Counted from the first letter of the stretch, positions 21,460 through 34,180 are shown. The stretch: 64,000 bases of DNA from Aplidium turbinatum (GCA_918807975.1 OU964925.1:28493608-28557607); one strand, 5' to 3'. Notes: generated by a model not told the origin, from the letters alone. Translations and numbers: made by a program.

Positions 21460-23043
21460 GTCTATGGTGAGTCAGTGTGCTGCTTATAGTTTTACTCTAT
21501 GCTTTTAATGATTGTTATGTTTGTTGACAACAAAGGCAAAACAATGATTGGCATTCTTCTATTCTGTTCGTTGTTGAAAACAAAATCATGATTGTCAGCA
21601 GCAAAATGATTTGGTAGAGGCGTTCATTTGGAATAAAAGTGTTAACATAGAAACATTTAAAAAAATTATATTAATTGAAAGGTGCTGTATTCATTACCAT
21701 AAACCAATTGATGAAAGGTGTTACTTTAAAAATCAAACAATAAAGGATTAAACGACAACACACACAATATAAGCAATTTTGTTATTACAATTCAAAAGTT
21801 CTGATCAATTTGTTTTACCCTTTGTGAAATCTTTTAAAACACAATTGTTCAAACTGTGCAATGTACGGCATAATATCAGTTATCAAATTTCATTTTTTTA
21901 AATCTTTCAACCTTTAAAAACAATTCTACCACTGAATTACTGAATTTAGAATCAAAACAAGCCCCTTAATAATAGACAAGTTGGAGTCCCAAAGCCTTTA
22001 ACCACTTCCAACCCCAATCCAAAGTTATGCCGGCACGAAATAGGATAGTCGGTTTGAAAACGCATATTGATAATTTAACCCTTTGCTTTTCAACGTTTTT
22101 TTGGAAGTTAACTGCTCAAGGGGGGGCCATTTTTGGATCAAATTCAATCAGCTGTTACGTGTTATCCGCTGGTGATATTTCAACAGAAGTTGCACTGGTG
22201 TGAAAGCAAATCATTTGTCTATAAGTTTGAAAAGTCATTATTTTAAAATTTTATATATTAAACTTGATATTTCAATTTTTGCAAAAGTACCCAAAAACGA
22301 CAATTTTGATTTAACTTGCCGCTATTTAATTACCGTGCTAATCCGATTTCATGCAAACTTCTGAATAACAAAGAGCTCGATCGAACGCACGAAGTGTGTG
22401 TGCGGTGTGCCGAATCATTGCATTGATTGGAATTTACGACTTGCGAGCAAATCTTATTGTAAGCTACTCACTGATTCTAAAATAGTTACAATCAGAGTAA
22501 CATTGTTACACGAATTTGAAAAAAAACAAAACTGCGTTTGTTGTCTTACATTTTTATCCTAAACTAATGCATTCCGAAACTCATGGCTAGCTTCTAGTTT
22601 TATGGAACCAAATTTCTCATAAGTAACACCTTAGCCTGCTTGAATAGCTGTTTACATCTTCGTTTGTGTATTTTATGTCTACAATTGAGTTTGTAGTATG
22701 AATATTTTTAGTAGAGAGAAGACAATTGAACAAGTTGTTGAAATTATCTGAAATTTCTAAGTTCAAATTAGGTGCTTTTGAAATTGTGGATTTGTGTCAA
22801 GTCGCAACACAAATATCATGCAGGCCACATCATAAGTCATTTCGCTTACGGGTGTTTTTAAACATGACTCATAAATTACATCCACAAAAAATACAGCATT
22901 TACATCAACAAAGCTAAGTTCGAAGCTCACTTTTTATTGAAGATTGTGTCAATGAATTTGAAATAACATTTTTAGTCCTCCAGCGTCGAAACAATACAAC
23001 AGCGAATTGAGGAACATGCGTAAACAAAGGAAATGTGAAATAA

Positions 23044-23121
23044 CCCACAGTCAGCAAATCTACATAAATTTAACATTTACAAATGTTGAATCAATGTAAA
23101 AGGACTGGATTGCTGACTGGG
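23044..23121. mobile_element. palindromic MITE copy, diverged
   Basis: CCCACAGTCAGCAAATC at the left, GTTGAATCAATGTAAAAGG in the right arm and GCTGACTGGG at the end. Member of the 85-bp family. Confidence 0.7.
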
Positions 23122-24265
23122 TTCTTATTGTTTGAAGCACAAAAAATACGCGTAAAGGCGACAACATCAGCAAGGCAGCGATTATGTTTCTGGCCAAAAA
23201 AAAAATTAACTTTTGACTTCAAAGATAAAAATGATTATAACGAAGCTTCAAAGTTTGTCGTAAAAAATATTGCAGAAATACAATAAACATAATCATTTTG
23301 TGCCAGATTGTGAGAAGACTTCCTAGATTCTTCCCAAACATTTGCATGATTGCAAATTATTTTCTATAACTTTATATTGCCAAAAAATGGCTTCTTTGTT
23401 GAAACAACGTGGCTACAATTCTATAAAAAATTCTTAGGCCTACTACATTGAAGTAATAAATTTTTTTTTGTGATTTTGCTGATGACGTTTTAGAATATCC
23501 GAGAAGTAAAAAATAATAATGATGAATTATTTTACAAAACCGTGGTTTGCAAGCGCTTTACAAAAAATTGTTGGGGAAAAATTTACTATTAGACGTAAAA
23601 TGTTTGTAAAAGAAAATTGTCGGTTTACGTATTTATAATGTTTATTGCGCTGTTATCGAAATATAAACTGCCTGTATTGTCTACCTTTGTGGTTGCCGGC
23701 CAGCTTAGACCAGCATGCAAACTACGCGTTTTTGGTATTTGCATCGTGTTATGATTCTCGAAAATTTCCCACAAGGTCTTTATTTTCATCGTGATATTTT
23801 TGTGCCTTTTCTGTCCTAAACTTGAAGTCATTGTGAAGCACAATCCACATCGGTTTTTAGACTCAATCTTCATTGAAAATATTTTGAGTGGTGCATCATT
23901 TCAAGTAGTGTCTTCCCCTAAGCTGTTACACAAACCGCCCAGAACCAGGTTGATTATTATGTATCTTACAGCCGTTGAAAGCCCGTTATTGTATGTGTGG
24001 AATTATTACTGTAAATGTCTGACTAAATTCATGCCAAAGTTGAGCAAATTCTGCTTTCGGGATCCTTGCCGTTATTTACTGTATTTTTTGTTGATAAGTT
24101 TAGGCAGCATTTTTCCAAGATAAATGAAGACATCGGTATTGTTCGTCACTTAGATTTAGTTTCCTCAGCATTGTTTATTCATTCTTTGATCCACTAGTTT
24201 GTCTCACTTTTGGTATAATCGGATCCTTTATAAATGGCGGGTCTTCACAATAGCCGGCCTCTTTT

Positions 24266-24334
24266 TCTGTACATTGACGCAACGTATTCAGACGTTGAAT
24301 CAATGATCAAGAAAGCTGATTTGTTTTTTGTCTA
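24266..24334. mobile_element. palindromic MITE copy, partial
   Basis: Keeps ACATTGACGCAACGT, the centre CAGACGTTGAATCAATGAT and a decayed right end TTTGTTTTTTGTCT. Confidence 0.55.
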
Positions 24335-25261
24335 ATGTGACGCCTAACTTTATGCCTTGTCTACATTACAAAATATTTTGTAATGTACATGAGGCATTAT
24401 CATCTTTATTTTGCGCTCTTTGGAACAACACACAGTGCACGGTGAAACAATAATGCAGGACATAAGAAAAAGTAGGCGACATAAAGCAGGGAAAGGACGC
24501 CATCGAGTTAGCTGCTACGTGTAAATGGAGCCTATCTCATAATTTTGAGTGTATCTCACAATTACTGTTTGCAAAAACGCTATTTCTCCGGCTTCTCCCA
24601 AAAGCATTTGCAGTCATACATTTCCGCAATTGCAATGCTTGTCAATGAGAGTATTTCCATAAAACGTTTATTTCGAAACCAGGTTTTCGTGCCTTTACCC
24701 ATGATTTCTTATTGTAACGTTTTTTATTCGTCAATGAATATTATCTACTTGAAATAACTGTTTTGAATAGTTTGTGGCCTACATAGCCTACTATTTTGAT
24801 CGTGGATTGCTATTCTTCTTTGTAGAGCTGATAACGCAAAAAACGTTTGCTATTATTTTTTCTAATTAACAGCTTTGTGATCACTGGCTTTTCTTTTGTA
24901 GCGTAAGAAATAACGCGCTTTGTATTATTGAGGTCAAACCAAACAAAGGAAAACAAGAGGACGTTTCTCTCTGCTCGCGCATATCGATGCACGAAGCAAT
25001 TATGAGCTTATGGCTTGTTATCGCAATGTAATCCATTTCACGCTTTGCTGGAAGTTAGCTAGAAATAGCAAAAATTCACCAAAATCTTGAATTTACAAGA
25101 AAACTACACAACTGTTAGCATCAAATTTAATATCATCAGATCCGCCTGGCAATTTTAGGAAAAGTCAAGAAAAACCAAGTGCATGGCGTTACTGTGCTTC
25201 AAATAATCAAAGGAAATATGAGGGGGGGGCCAAATCTGGCCTCCCTTTGAGGAGCAAAGTG

Positions 25262-26863
25262 TTAAACAATCAACAAACTTTTGACCTGATTTAAAAGAGG
25301 GAAAAACTAACTGGAAAAGGTGATCTGGTACTATGACACTTCCTCAAACGGGTGATCTACCTAATACAAAAAGCAATCACTAATTGTTTACTTTTCACCT
25401 GATGTTTTTTATTTGAAATAAGCACAAAGATAGTAAAAAACAGAAGTTTTAATCAGGGAGCAAGAACAGTAATATCACTGACGCAAATTGGAACTCAGTA
25501 TGATGTTCTTCAAAGGCAAGTGAAAGATGAAGTGGCAGAATAGCTTGTTGTGAATTATTTTTATCATAAATTATTCACGTTTCAAAAAAGAACGCGTTAT
25601 TCAACTTAACATAGTTCAACACAATTTCATGTTATTATAACCGAGAAATTAGTGCTATTACTACGTAACTGATTGTGCAATTGCCTGTTTAGCTTTCTTT
25701 GCAATTATTTTAAACAAGTTTAATGCGTCAATCTTTTTTACACTTATATCAACATACGCTATTAATTATTATATCAGTAATAAATTTACATGAGACGAAT
25801 TGATAATTGGAATTTTGGACATATTTCAACACACTTTTCATCGTAGAAAGTTTAACTAAAATCTATGTTTAGCAAAAATTTAGAGAATCTTTAAATGATT
25901 CTACAACAAGGTAATTTTAAGAATGTAAATTATTTTAAAATGTTACATATTTTGTTTTTAAAACTTAGTGGTTCACAATTTTCCTGTTCTGGAAGTGCAC
26001 TATTAATGCATACAATCAGTAGCCAACTGACTACAACATCTTTTTCTTAAATTTTATATGAATTATTTTCACCAAAGGTTTGAAGTTGAATTCTAGGTCT
26101 CTTCCTTTGAAAATGCATTTAAGATGATGGACATAACATTGATAGTACGTTAAAATTTATACATTTTATAATTTGTGAACATTGTAAAGAATAGCAAATT
26201 CACATCCACTGGCTCATTTTCTAATGAGCAGTCAAGATTTTTCAGATCAAACGTATGGAATACAATCATATGTGTTTTAAAACAGATATCCTTAAGACAC
26301 TTTTTAATTGCAAATACATATCTGTTATCAGCTTAATTTACGTTTGTGAGCTTTAAAATTGCGCTATGTTTGTTTGCGTCTACAAAATGGAAGTCCAGAC
26401 CTTTTCACAGTTTTTGTTTTAATCAAACATCGGAAAATTGTAAACTTCCACCATCGTTGGCACCAATGGTGTCACAGCCATCCAGATCTTGCGGCGATAA
26501 GAGAGATCGCGATATTAAATCGACGAAGTATCGAAGAATGGCGCCACATGCTCTCTTTCCGTCTCCTTTTTTTTAATCGCGGTTGAGATCGCGGTCGGCA
26601 AACGTCACCACAATGATGCAATTAGAACGTTTGAAAACGATGACAAATTGTCTTTTTCACGTTTGACGTTTTCTGTTGTAAAAAATTCACGCTTTCTCAA
26701 TAAATATACAAACAAGGTTGTGTGTGAAATGACAATAACAGACTAAACCTTTACCGATTTCTAAATAAAAATGTTTTTTTATTTGTTTTGCATGGTTTTC
26801 TAGAAAAAATTCCATCAAAACTTGACCAATTACTGTTTTGTTCGATTTTGATACAAACCAATT
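25262..26863. other. no gene seen
   Basis: Intergenic. A GC-richer patch at 26440-26600 opens two overlapping 75-residue frames rich in Arg and Ser, but neither resembles a known protein and no splice structure supports them. Confidence 0.4.
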
Positions 26864-26936
26864 CAGACAGCAAATCATTCGTTTTTCACATTGATTTCAC
26901 GTCTGCAAACGTTGAATCAATGGGAATCAGATTGGG
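26864..26936. mobile_element. palindromic MITE copy, right end decayed
   Basis: Left end CAGACAGCAAATCATTCG, centre CGTCTGCAAACGTTGAATC. The right terminus has drifted. Confidence 0.65.
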
Positions 26937-27445
26937 ATCTAGCAAACCATCTCTTTTTTACAATATTTCAAGAACTCCTGACGCTTTTCGAATGTTATTT
27001 TACCCTTCGAATGTAAGCCATTCCATCTGCATGGCCACAAACTTACCACGACAAAGAAACCTAGTGAAATGCCTCATTTGTTTAGTGAAGTTAAAAAACG
27101 TCGCGAAACATGGCACTAGTGCATTTTTTCAGGGGTTATAAAATAACTAATGTGAAAATAAACGTTTTTGATGGAGCTGAAGCTGTGAAATAAGATTTAT
27201 CAGCAGAGTTGTTGAAAATGTCATTTAGCTTATGTACCAACAAAACATTTCTCAAAGTAGACACGGGAATCAATGCAAGCACATTTGAAGCAAAGTAACA
27301 AGTTACTTCTAAACCTTATAGAAAGATTCGTAGCCTTTAAAAGTCTTCTCTGTCTAGACTAAAACCACCCCATAGACCCCTTGCCAACGGATTTGATTAA
27401 TAGTTGCGGTTGCGGTGGGAATCACGTGTCTATGGAGTCGTTGAA

Positions 27446-27717
27446 AGGGCCGTTGAAAGGATAGTTCCCGGTCAGCAAAATCCGTCATTTTTACATTGAT
27501 TCAACGTCTGCAGACGTTGAATCAATGTAAAAATGAAAGATTTTGTTGTCTGGGTTTGGACCCAGTATCAATAAGATCTTCGGGCCCTCAATTAAGACAC
27601 TTTTAGGAAAAACGCACTGTACCCAACGAATAAGAGGTTTCTTTAAGTTTCCAGGCCCCCTAAAATTATTCGGGACCGATCCCAAAAATACCTCCTGAAC
27701 CTCCTGTCAACGCTACT
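27446..27717. mobile_element. small element related to 41792-41988, carrying a palindromic MITE
   Basis: Left GGGCCGTTGAAAGGATAG and right CTCCTGTCAACGCTACTG match the ends of the 197-bp element at 41792-41988 (GGGCCGTTGAGTGGATAG and CTCTGTCAACGTCTCTG). The palindromic MITE at 27466-27554 inserted into it later. Confidence 0.5.
27466..27554. mobile_element. palindromic MITE copy, the best-preserved palindrome
   Basis: The centre ACGTCTGCAGACGT is a perfect dyad. Both arms read ATTTTTACATTGATTCA outward. Ends CCCGGTCAGCAAAATC and GATTTTGTTGTCTGGG. Nearly the whole 89 bp can pair with itself. Confidence 0.85.
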
Positions 27718-28833
27718 GTATAGCCTACGCATATAAGTAACCCATCTACACGACTTGCTTAACATTGTTGAGCAACTGCGTATTGTCAACTCCCTTTGAA
27801 ATAAAACAAAAAAGATTAAAAGGCTTCAAGCTATTAACATTTTAACAAGTAGATGATTGCAGCTGAAATTATTGGGAAATATAATTATATCACGATTATT
27901 GCTCAACACACGTGGGTTGTTCAGGCATTGACCATGAATTTGAGCAACAGAAATAGAGAAGTTACACTTAGCGTGACCCCAGTATCTCCCGTTAATTGCT
28001 CACGTTTATTTGCCAAGTGGCTGATAGCTTGAAAAGATGCTTCCTGTTTTCTGAGATATTGCCGTTGCCTTATTTTGAGGTGTAGCTTCTAGGTGTTGGG
28101 CTCTTTTTAAAAAGGGTATTTTACCAAACATGTTTATTAAGTGTTTCTTTGACGTATTTCATAATTGTTTTGAATAAATAGATGACTTGTTAACAAGTTA
28201 AGTTTCTATCATAGCCAGCGTTAACCTGGTTGCAAGTGTATAAATTCCTAATTGCGTCTTACTTTTAAAAAATGATGACGTAACTACCAAATGACGTAAC
28301 ATCCAAATAACCATTGTGAAGAAAAGAGCTTTCTTCCTGGCTATCAGCACAAGGCTGAGCAGTGTGAGCACTCACTCGTTCAGCAAGCAATTACGATTCG
28401 CTAACCATAGTAGTGTTGTTTAGCCATTTTTACCACTCATATAAGTTCCGGTACATCAGATTCGTATATTTTACATGATACCTCCTTTTTAATGCCGATA
28501 CTTTGTTGACAAAAATAAACGAAAGCAACTAAAACACCACATCTGATTTTATTAGTCACACACAACTTTTGTCAGCAGCAAGTCATGAAAAATTTCAGTT
28601 ACTCTATTTTAGCATCGAGTAATTGGAATGAATAATTTAAAATTAGCAATGTGTTACTTCAACCTCAGCGCAATGTACTATTTTCAAGCTTCATATCTAC
28701 ACGCTTAATTGTAGGCCTTTATTTGTGCGAGCGCCTCACAACCACATTTTCACTAAACAGTTGCTTTCTCGATGCTGGATGTAAAGTGATAAACCAACAT
28801 TGACATTTAAAAGCATAAACCAAGAAATTTTGA
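27718..28833. other. no gene seen
   Basis: Intergenic AT-rich DNA directly upstream of the small membrane-protein frame. No clear promoter signals. Confidence 0.4.
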
Positions 28834-29145
28834 ATGATTCAGAAAATATCGCATTTATTTGTAGCACTGGTTGTTGTTTGGTATGACGCTGTTTTATTAC
28901 AAGATCAAGCAGTTTTTATTTGGATAATCCGTGAAGATGTTGTTGCATTAATGGGTTGTGCGATTTCCTTATTGATGGTGGGTTACTGGGTATTCCGATA
29001 TAAGATGGTCAGTGAAGTGTGGGGCGTTGTATTTTGGACAGTTACAAATGCAATTAACAAAGCATGGTCTTTATATTTAGTTAATGGATTAGAGAAATTT
29101 ATTCTCGAACTAAGAAAGTTTTTTGGCAGTTTTGCATACTTGTAG
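28834..29145 (+). CDS. unrecognised 103-residue membrane-protein ORF
   Basis: A single uninterrupted ATG frame in a region where long frames are scarce. I do not recognise the protein. Three hydrophobic stretches stand out: about residues 6-24 (SHLFVALVVVWYDAVLL), 35-54 (DVVALMGCAISLLMVGYWVF) and 63-83 (VWGVVFWTVTNAINKAWSLYL). Basic residues follow the second one (RYKM), and the end is a charged amphipathic helix (LEKFILELRKFF). That looks like a small two- or three-pass membrane protein. The frame ends before a SINE. It could be a real single-exon gene, one exon of a larger gene, or chance; there is no expression signal in the sequence. Confidence 0.4.
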   Translation: MIQKISHLFVALVVVWYDAVLLQDQAVFIWIIREDVVALMGCAISLLMVGYWVFRYKMVSEVWGVVFWTVTNAINKAWSLYLVNGLEKFILELRKFFGSFAYL

Positions 29146-29204
29146 AGGCTTTGAATCATTGACGCAGTTTGTCTGTTTGTCGTGTCCAGGCTTACACCTG
29201 GTAG

Positions 29205-29375
29205 TTGAAGATTTAGATTAAGTGGACGGGAAGGCTAGGAAGCCAATCTTCGTGACCACCTTCAGGCACGCCTTTAAGTGTCTTGCCAAAGATACAGCCA
29301 CATGCTTTTGAGCGGTGTCGAACCGGCGCCCTTTCGATTGCCGTTCCAGCGATCACACCACTAGGCTATGCAGTA
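29205..29375 (-). mobile_element. tRNA-derived SINE, minus strand
   Basis: On the minus strand the A box (TAGCCTAGTGG at 29368-29358) is followed by GCGCCGGTTCGACACC, a good B box, at about the spacing of a tRNA. The body then reads ATCTTTGGCAAGACACTTAA, a common core in metazoan SINEs. No poly-A or clear target duplication was seen. Confidence 0.72.
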
Positions 29376-30457
29376 TGCAGTGATTGATAGAGTGAAGATT
29401 CCTTTGTTGAAGAAGTGGTGTAGTCTATAAATATTTTCATCCACTAGACGCCACTGAATAATAAGCTGCTGTTGAACTGCGTTGTTCTTAACAATTTAGT
29501 AAAATTCGTTTTAAATAAAGTTTGGTACCGATAGCTTACTGATCATGTTAACATTATTATTACTAAAAATTGTCTGACAATGCTTTTATTCTCAAAAAGA
29601 ATATTATATCAATACACGTAGTTTTTCTTCTTGAGCTTTTTAGAATATACTGACTGATTTCATATTGCATCTTGTTGTTTAATAGCAATTGCTGGCAAAG
29701 GTGCATGGTTCATATACACAACTCACTGACCGAAGTTATCTGGATTGTGGATTGGAATACTGGCTTCTCTTCTAAAGTTTCAACGGTTCGATCAGCCGCT
29801 ATATGGTTCTGTACATGTAATTATATTTCTATGTTTAGACTATTGTGTGGACAGTCTTTTAATTATATGCGTTATAGTCATACAGAAAAACTGGTACTTC
29901 CCAAATTCAAGTTCTAAATTGCGCTAGAAACCATAATAATTTTTGGTTTTGAATGGTTGAAAGGCGTTGTCCTACAGCCAACACGCTTTGCTAAGTGTCA
30001 GAAAAGCGTTAGGCGTCAAATTCTCATTAAAGGTCGTGAAAACGCAAAAGTAGCCTACTGGGCTCGTTTTAAATCAATGCTGTAAACATTCGCACTCATT
30101 TACAGATTGTTTTAACACCAATGCTTAAATATGGACGACAAAGATCGCTTTTCAAACCTGCAAAGAATGTCTTGGTTGTAGGTTGCAAGTGGCCATTAAT
30201 TAAAAATGCAGTAATTTTTTCCACCCACTTGTAAGCGGACTTAATTTGGAAACGTTATTTTAAAACGTGATAGCAAAACAAAAATTGCTTTGTCTGATTA
30301 GCATAGATGGAACTGAGTGAAAATGAGACCTTACAAATTACAAACTTTGAAAAGTTTTCTTCATTTACGTCACCGCTCCTGTTCCTGTGACGTTTTGTAT
30401 CCATACATTTGAACTCGACAAAAGGTTTAGTGCTTCTCAATTAAGTAAACCTATCCC
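29376..30457. other. no gene seen
   Basis: Intergenic. A 250-bp frame pair at 29672-29927 lacks any recognisable domain. Confidence 0.4.
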
Positions 30458-30537
30458 TTTGCATTGATTAAACGACATCGATTCAACATGTCTAGTCGTT
30501 GAATCAATGTAAAAAAGACGGCTTTAGTTTGCCCGGT
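30458..30537. mobile_element. palindromic MITE copy, diverged centre
   Basis: Arms GCATTGATTAAACGACATCG and CGTTGAATCAATGTAAAAAA flank a changed centre. The right end is GCCCGG. Confidence 0.6.
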
Positions 30538-30561
30538 TTGTGCTGGTGAAAGAATATATTC

Positions 30562-30675
30562 TGTCACAACGTTTTCAACTGGGATTCATTTTCAACCGAA
30601 TTTTCAACTAGATTTAAATTTTCAACTGAGTTCTCAATTAGAGGTAATTTTCAATTAACAATCAAATTTTCAATT
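30562..30675 (+). repeat. degenerate tandem repeat of ATTTTCAACTRRATT
   Basis: About seven variants of TTTTCAACT or TTTTCAATT recur every 15-20 bp. Confidence 0.65.
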
Positions 30676-33009
30676 GTTTAATGAAAAAAATTGAACTTCA
30701 TTATAAATGCCCAACTCTACCTTGTCACGCTGTAACATATTTAAGAGCATTCTGTAATCATCATTACAAAATAAAAGACTTCAAAAATCCGTGCATTAAC
30801 AATACTTTACTGTCTTTTCCAATTTAAGCGTTGCCTATTTTCCTTATGTTATTTCTATTTATCTTACGTATTGTCTTAATCGCTTACTTTTCGTCATGTC
30901 ACGTGACATTTTGCTTCCAAAAAAATGTTACTTTTTTTCGTAATATAACTCCCTTTGTGAGTTCAATTTTATATAGTTTTTCATTTTCGTGGTTTTAGTT
31001 GTTTTTATGGAGAGTTTGTTGCGTTAACAACCAGAAAGAAACGTAAGAAAGATTTCAGATATTTCTTTTCTGAACAAAATAAGTTGATTAACTCCATTTT
31101 GTGGTCTGAATTCAACAACTAGCTCTAACTGCCTCTATTTGCGCCTGTCAAAGCTTTTGTTCATTTATTATTTTTTGTCGCTGGCGCCAAGCTAAATTTA
31201 CACTGTTATTTATCCTCTTACCTCATAAGTGCAAATTAGGGTATTTTGTATAAATTCAACATTTGGCGATGTCATAGCAAGTAAATTAGTAAATATCCTA
31301 TTATTTGAGCCGAAAGTTATCTGATTACAGCCTCAATTAGTCGCAGATTTTACTTCCTGGCACATCCTCAAATTGCCCGACATCAAACAAACTTTCGTAT
31401 TTTTCAAGCATTTAGTCGAAGATATATTCTTTCAATTTACGCTTCACAGTCACTGGCTTCTAATTCAAGCTAATTTGACGATGAAGTTCAATATCGAATC
31501 TCACGTCGTCCTTTTCTAAATCGATTTCAAAAGTTTAAAAATGATTTTTAGTAGTCACACTACCACACGATCCAATGAATTTCTTTATTTATTTAAACAA
31601 CTACTTTTGAAACTAATAAACAAACCTTAGTGTTAAAAAACTATTCAGCAAATTAAATTCTGAATGCTAAGAGACCCGATTATTTTCTAACAAACTTCCA
31701 ATAAATAAAAAGAACAGATTTCCAGATTGTCTTAGTCATCACTCGGAGCATTTTTAGTTCTTTTGGAAATCCAAACCACATTGAACCACAATTTGGATTT
31801 GGTCGCTTCAGAGAGACCATTGCTAATCGCACCACGCACGCAAATAATAAAATGCATGTTTCCTCAAGGGGGCAATACAGAGTTGCAATATGCAATATGA
31901 GGGGGCAATATGAGTAGTCAGATACTGCTGACGCCAGGAAGATCGCTCCTTTTCAACATGGTACTGGTTGCCACTTGCCAGCAAAAAAAGGTAAGCATGC
32001 AAGCAAAACTTATTTTGCAATGTTGCTGCAATATTGAACGAGTAACTTCTCTTCAAAGAAAAGCAGTGACATTCCACAAACAAATATTGCTATCACTTTT
32101 CAGTTGGCCATTAATTTTGTTTTAAAAATATTGTTTTCTAATTGTATGTTGTAATATACTTTAAACCTGGCTAACATTAAGATGATTTCTTTGTTTATTT
32201 GGCACGTTCCAACCAAATTAAAACATTTAGACCTAACTTTCTGTCGCCGGAAACTAGATTGCTGATGCTGAGCCAGAAATGCAGAGAAATGCCGGTCAAA
32301 GAGAATCGCTTCTCTTTCTTATTACTCTCTTTTTTATCTTGTCCTCTGCAAACAGTGAGCGAGCGGCACGCGCCCTTTGTCATTTAGCAGTAATCGCCTA
32401 TAGCTTGGTGATAAACGCGACCTAATCGTTGATATGTTATTTTAGCATAAACTAAACACTTTGAAACGTAAAATTAGTATTGAGATGGAACAAGTCTTCG
32501 TAATCTTGATAGACTATGCATATTTTTCTTTATGAATTGTTAGCTTTGTAAGAAAATTAGGTTTTAAAATAGCAGAAAAACTTTTTAATACAATCAGTGG
32601 CAAAGAACAGCCAATTCTAACATTAACAACAGCTGCGAAAATTGATGAAAAAAAAGCTGTTAAAATTTTCGCTTTGATTTTGGTTTTGTTTATTTCTGTG
32701 ATGAAGTGGATTCCAGCATTCCTTACGCTCAACAGAGGATTCTCTTCTGTAAATCAACATTTTATCCTCGCTTCACACCTTGTATTATGATTGCTGCTTA
32801 ATGCCAGGGCGCGATAACAGCCCTTCTCACCTCACAAGTAGTTTAATGGCGACAACCAGGCGCCAATGCCTCCCCTTAATCAACTGGAGGGCCCTTGATC
32901 ATCTAAAAGAGCTTTTAGTGAAGACCAGACTTTTTATTTCACTTCAACGCATTATGATGTTGACTGGATATGAGACGAATTTAATTTACCACCAGCTCGT
33001 GACAATAAA
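30676..33009. other. no gene seen
   Basis: Intergenic. Patches at 31820-32080 and 32195-32390 open frames on both strands at once, typical of repeat-derived or GC-richer DNA rather than of a gene. No family recognised. Confidence 0.4.
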
Positions 33010-33075
33010 GTTTAGTGAATCAACCGCCTTTGGGATCAATTGTATCTTAGTTCGAATCCCAACGGAGTCGGTGAG
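33010..33075 (+). repeat. tRNA-like relic
   Basis: AGTTCGAATCCCAACG resembles a pol III B box, with GTTTAGTGAATC about 40 nt upstream as a weak A box. Probably an old SINE head inside a GC-richer block (32800-33150). Confidence 0.3.
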
Positions 33076-33465
33076 ACGCGTCGAAGCAATCTCATCAATG
33101 AATTGTATTGATGCAGCAAATATATTTTACAATTTGACGCCATAGGCGCCTGCCATAAAATCACTTGGCAGTTATTTAAAATAACCATTCATCATACTCA
33201 GCATTCTTTTGATTTAATTGACAAATCATTCAATATTGAAAGGCAATGACGACTTAATTTCAAAATTGCTGAACTCTATGTTAAAGTAGCAGATGCTTCT
33301 ATGAGACGTGCAGCCTAAAACTAGGCAATAGACAAAAATACGATGTTGATTAAGACAGAAACACTTGTATGCAAATTTAAAAACCGTGTAAAAATGATAT
33401 TTAAACCGTCATTGTACTTTGTCCTAGCAACACGTGTGCTGTCAACGACAAGACATGTTGTGTAA

Positions 33466-33896
33466 CAGGGTTGTCAGACAGCTTTTGAGAAAAAGAGCCA
33501 AACAATGTCGAAAAAAGGGCCAAACTGGGTAAAAAAGAGCCAAATTGTGCAATAATGTTAATAACGTTGCTAATAAAACATAATAACGTTAACAACGTCA
33601 ATAACGTTACAACACAGTCTACATTCTACAAGAACAATTCCAAATCTTGATCTTCTACAGTGTTTCCACTCGAATCTTTGGCATTGGCATAAACATTGTC
33701 AGCTAAACACTGTCTAAAAAATCGTAATAACACTTTTCAGTCTCAATTTCCGAATAACACTTATTTAAATAGCTAGTTTGATAGTATGTGCCAACTGCTT
33801 CCAAAAAGAGCCAAATATTGAAAACAAAGGGCCAAGGGGCCAAACAATTTTTATTGGGGCCAACTACCTCTAAAAAGGGCCAATCTGGCAAGCCTG
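33466..33896. mobile_element. non-autonomous hAT element with perfect 8-bp target duplication
   Basis: Ends CAGGGTTGTCAGA and, on the other strand, CAGGCTTGCCAGA. Flanked by TTGTGTAA at 33458-33465 and 33897-33904. The interior repeats RAGAGCCAAA and GGGCCAA at both ends, a subterminal-repeat layout typical of hAT. Confidence 0.88.
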
Positions 33897-34072
33897 TTGT
33901 GTAATGTGGCCACACTCGTTATTTGTAGGACATGATTATTATTACGTAAACGATTATTCGAAACTCTTTAATCGATGAGGTGTAAAAAGCGATGAGTCTA
34001 AAAGAGCTCTTTGTGGTTTAGACTTGTTTTAGTTTCTTTCTTTCTCTTCCCACTCGTTGCCTCTCGCACAAG

Positions 34073-34180
34073 TGGAGATTGGCGCCAGCTTGACGGACGA
34101 TGAAGGCAACTCAATTGCGGGAAACGGAATGCGTCGATCTCTTGGTTCGCTGAAGAGGCTTTTTCATGAACTTGATGCAG
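34073..34180 (+). CDS. possible isolated coding exon
   Basis: A pyrimidine-rich run (TTTCTTTCTCTTCCCACTCG) leads to an AG at 34071-34072. The following open frame reads VEIGASLTDDEGN, SIAGNGMRRSLGSLKRLFHE and LDAG, and ends at a GT donor (GCAG|GTAAAA). Base composition is clearly richer than its flanks. I do not recognise the product and found no partner exons, so a chance exon-like stretch or an exon of an unseen gene are both possible. Confidence 0.3.

Larger units (their letters stand above)
22079..25261. mobile_element. possible piggyBac-type element defined by TTAA-flanked ends
   Basis: The left end is TTAA then CCCTTTGCTTTTCAACG. The right end on the other strand is TTAA then CACTTTGCTCCTCAAAG, matching 13 of 17. 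TTAA flanks and CCYTTTGC starts are piggyBac-like. Both ends carry G-tracts just inside (GGGGGGGCC and its complement). No transposase was found in the 3.2 kb between, and the pairing of these two ends is inference; they could belong to two small elements. Confidence 0.35.

Noticed and set aside
31680-32125. Overlapping frames on both strands
   Set aside because: Simultaneous openness on both strands and no domain; best seen as composition, not genes.
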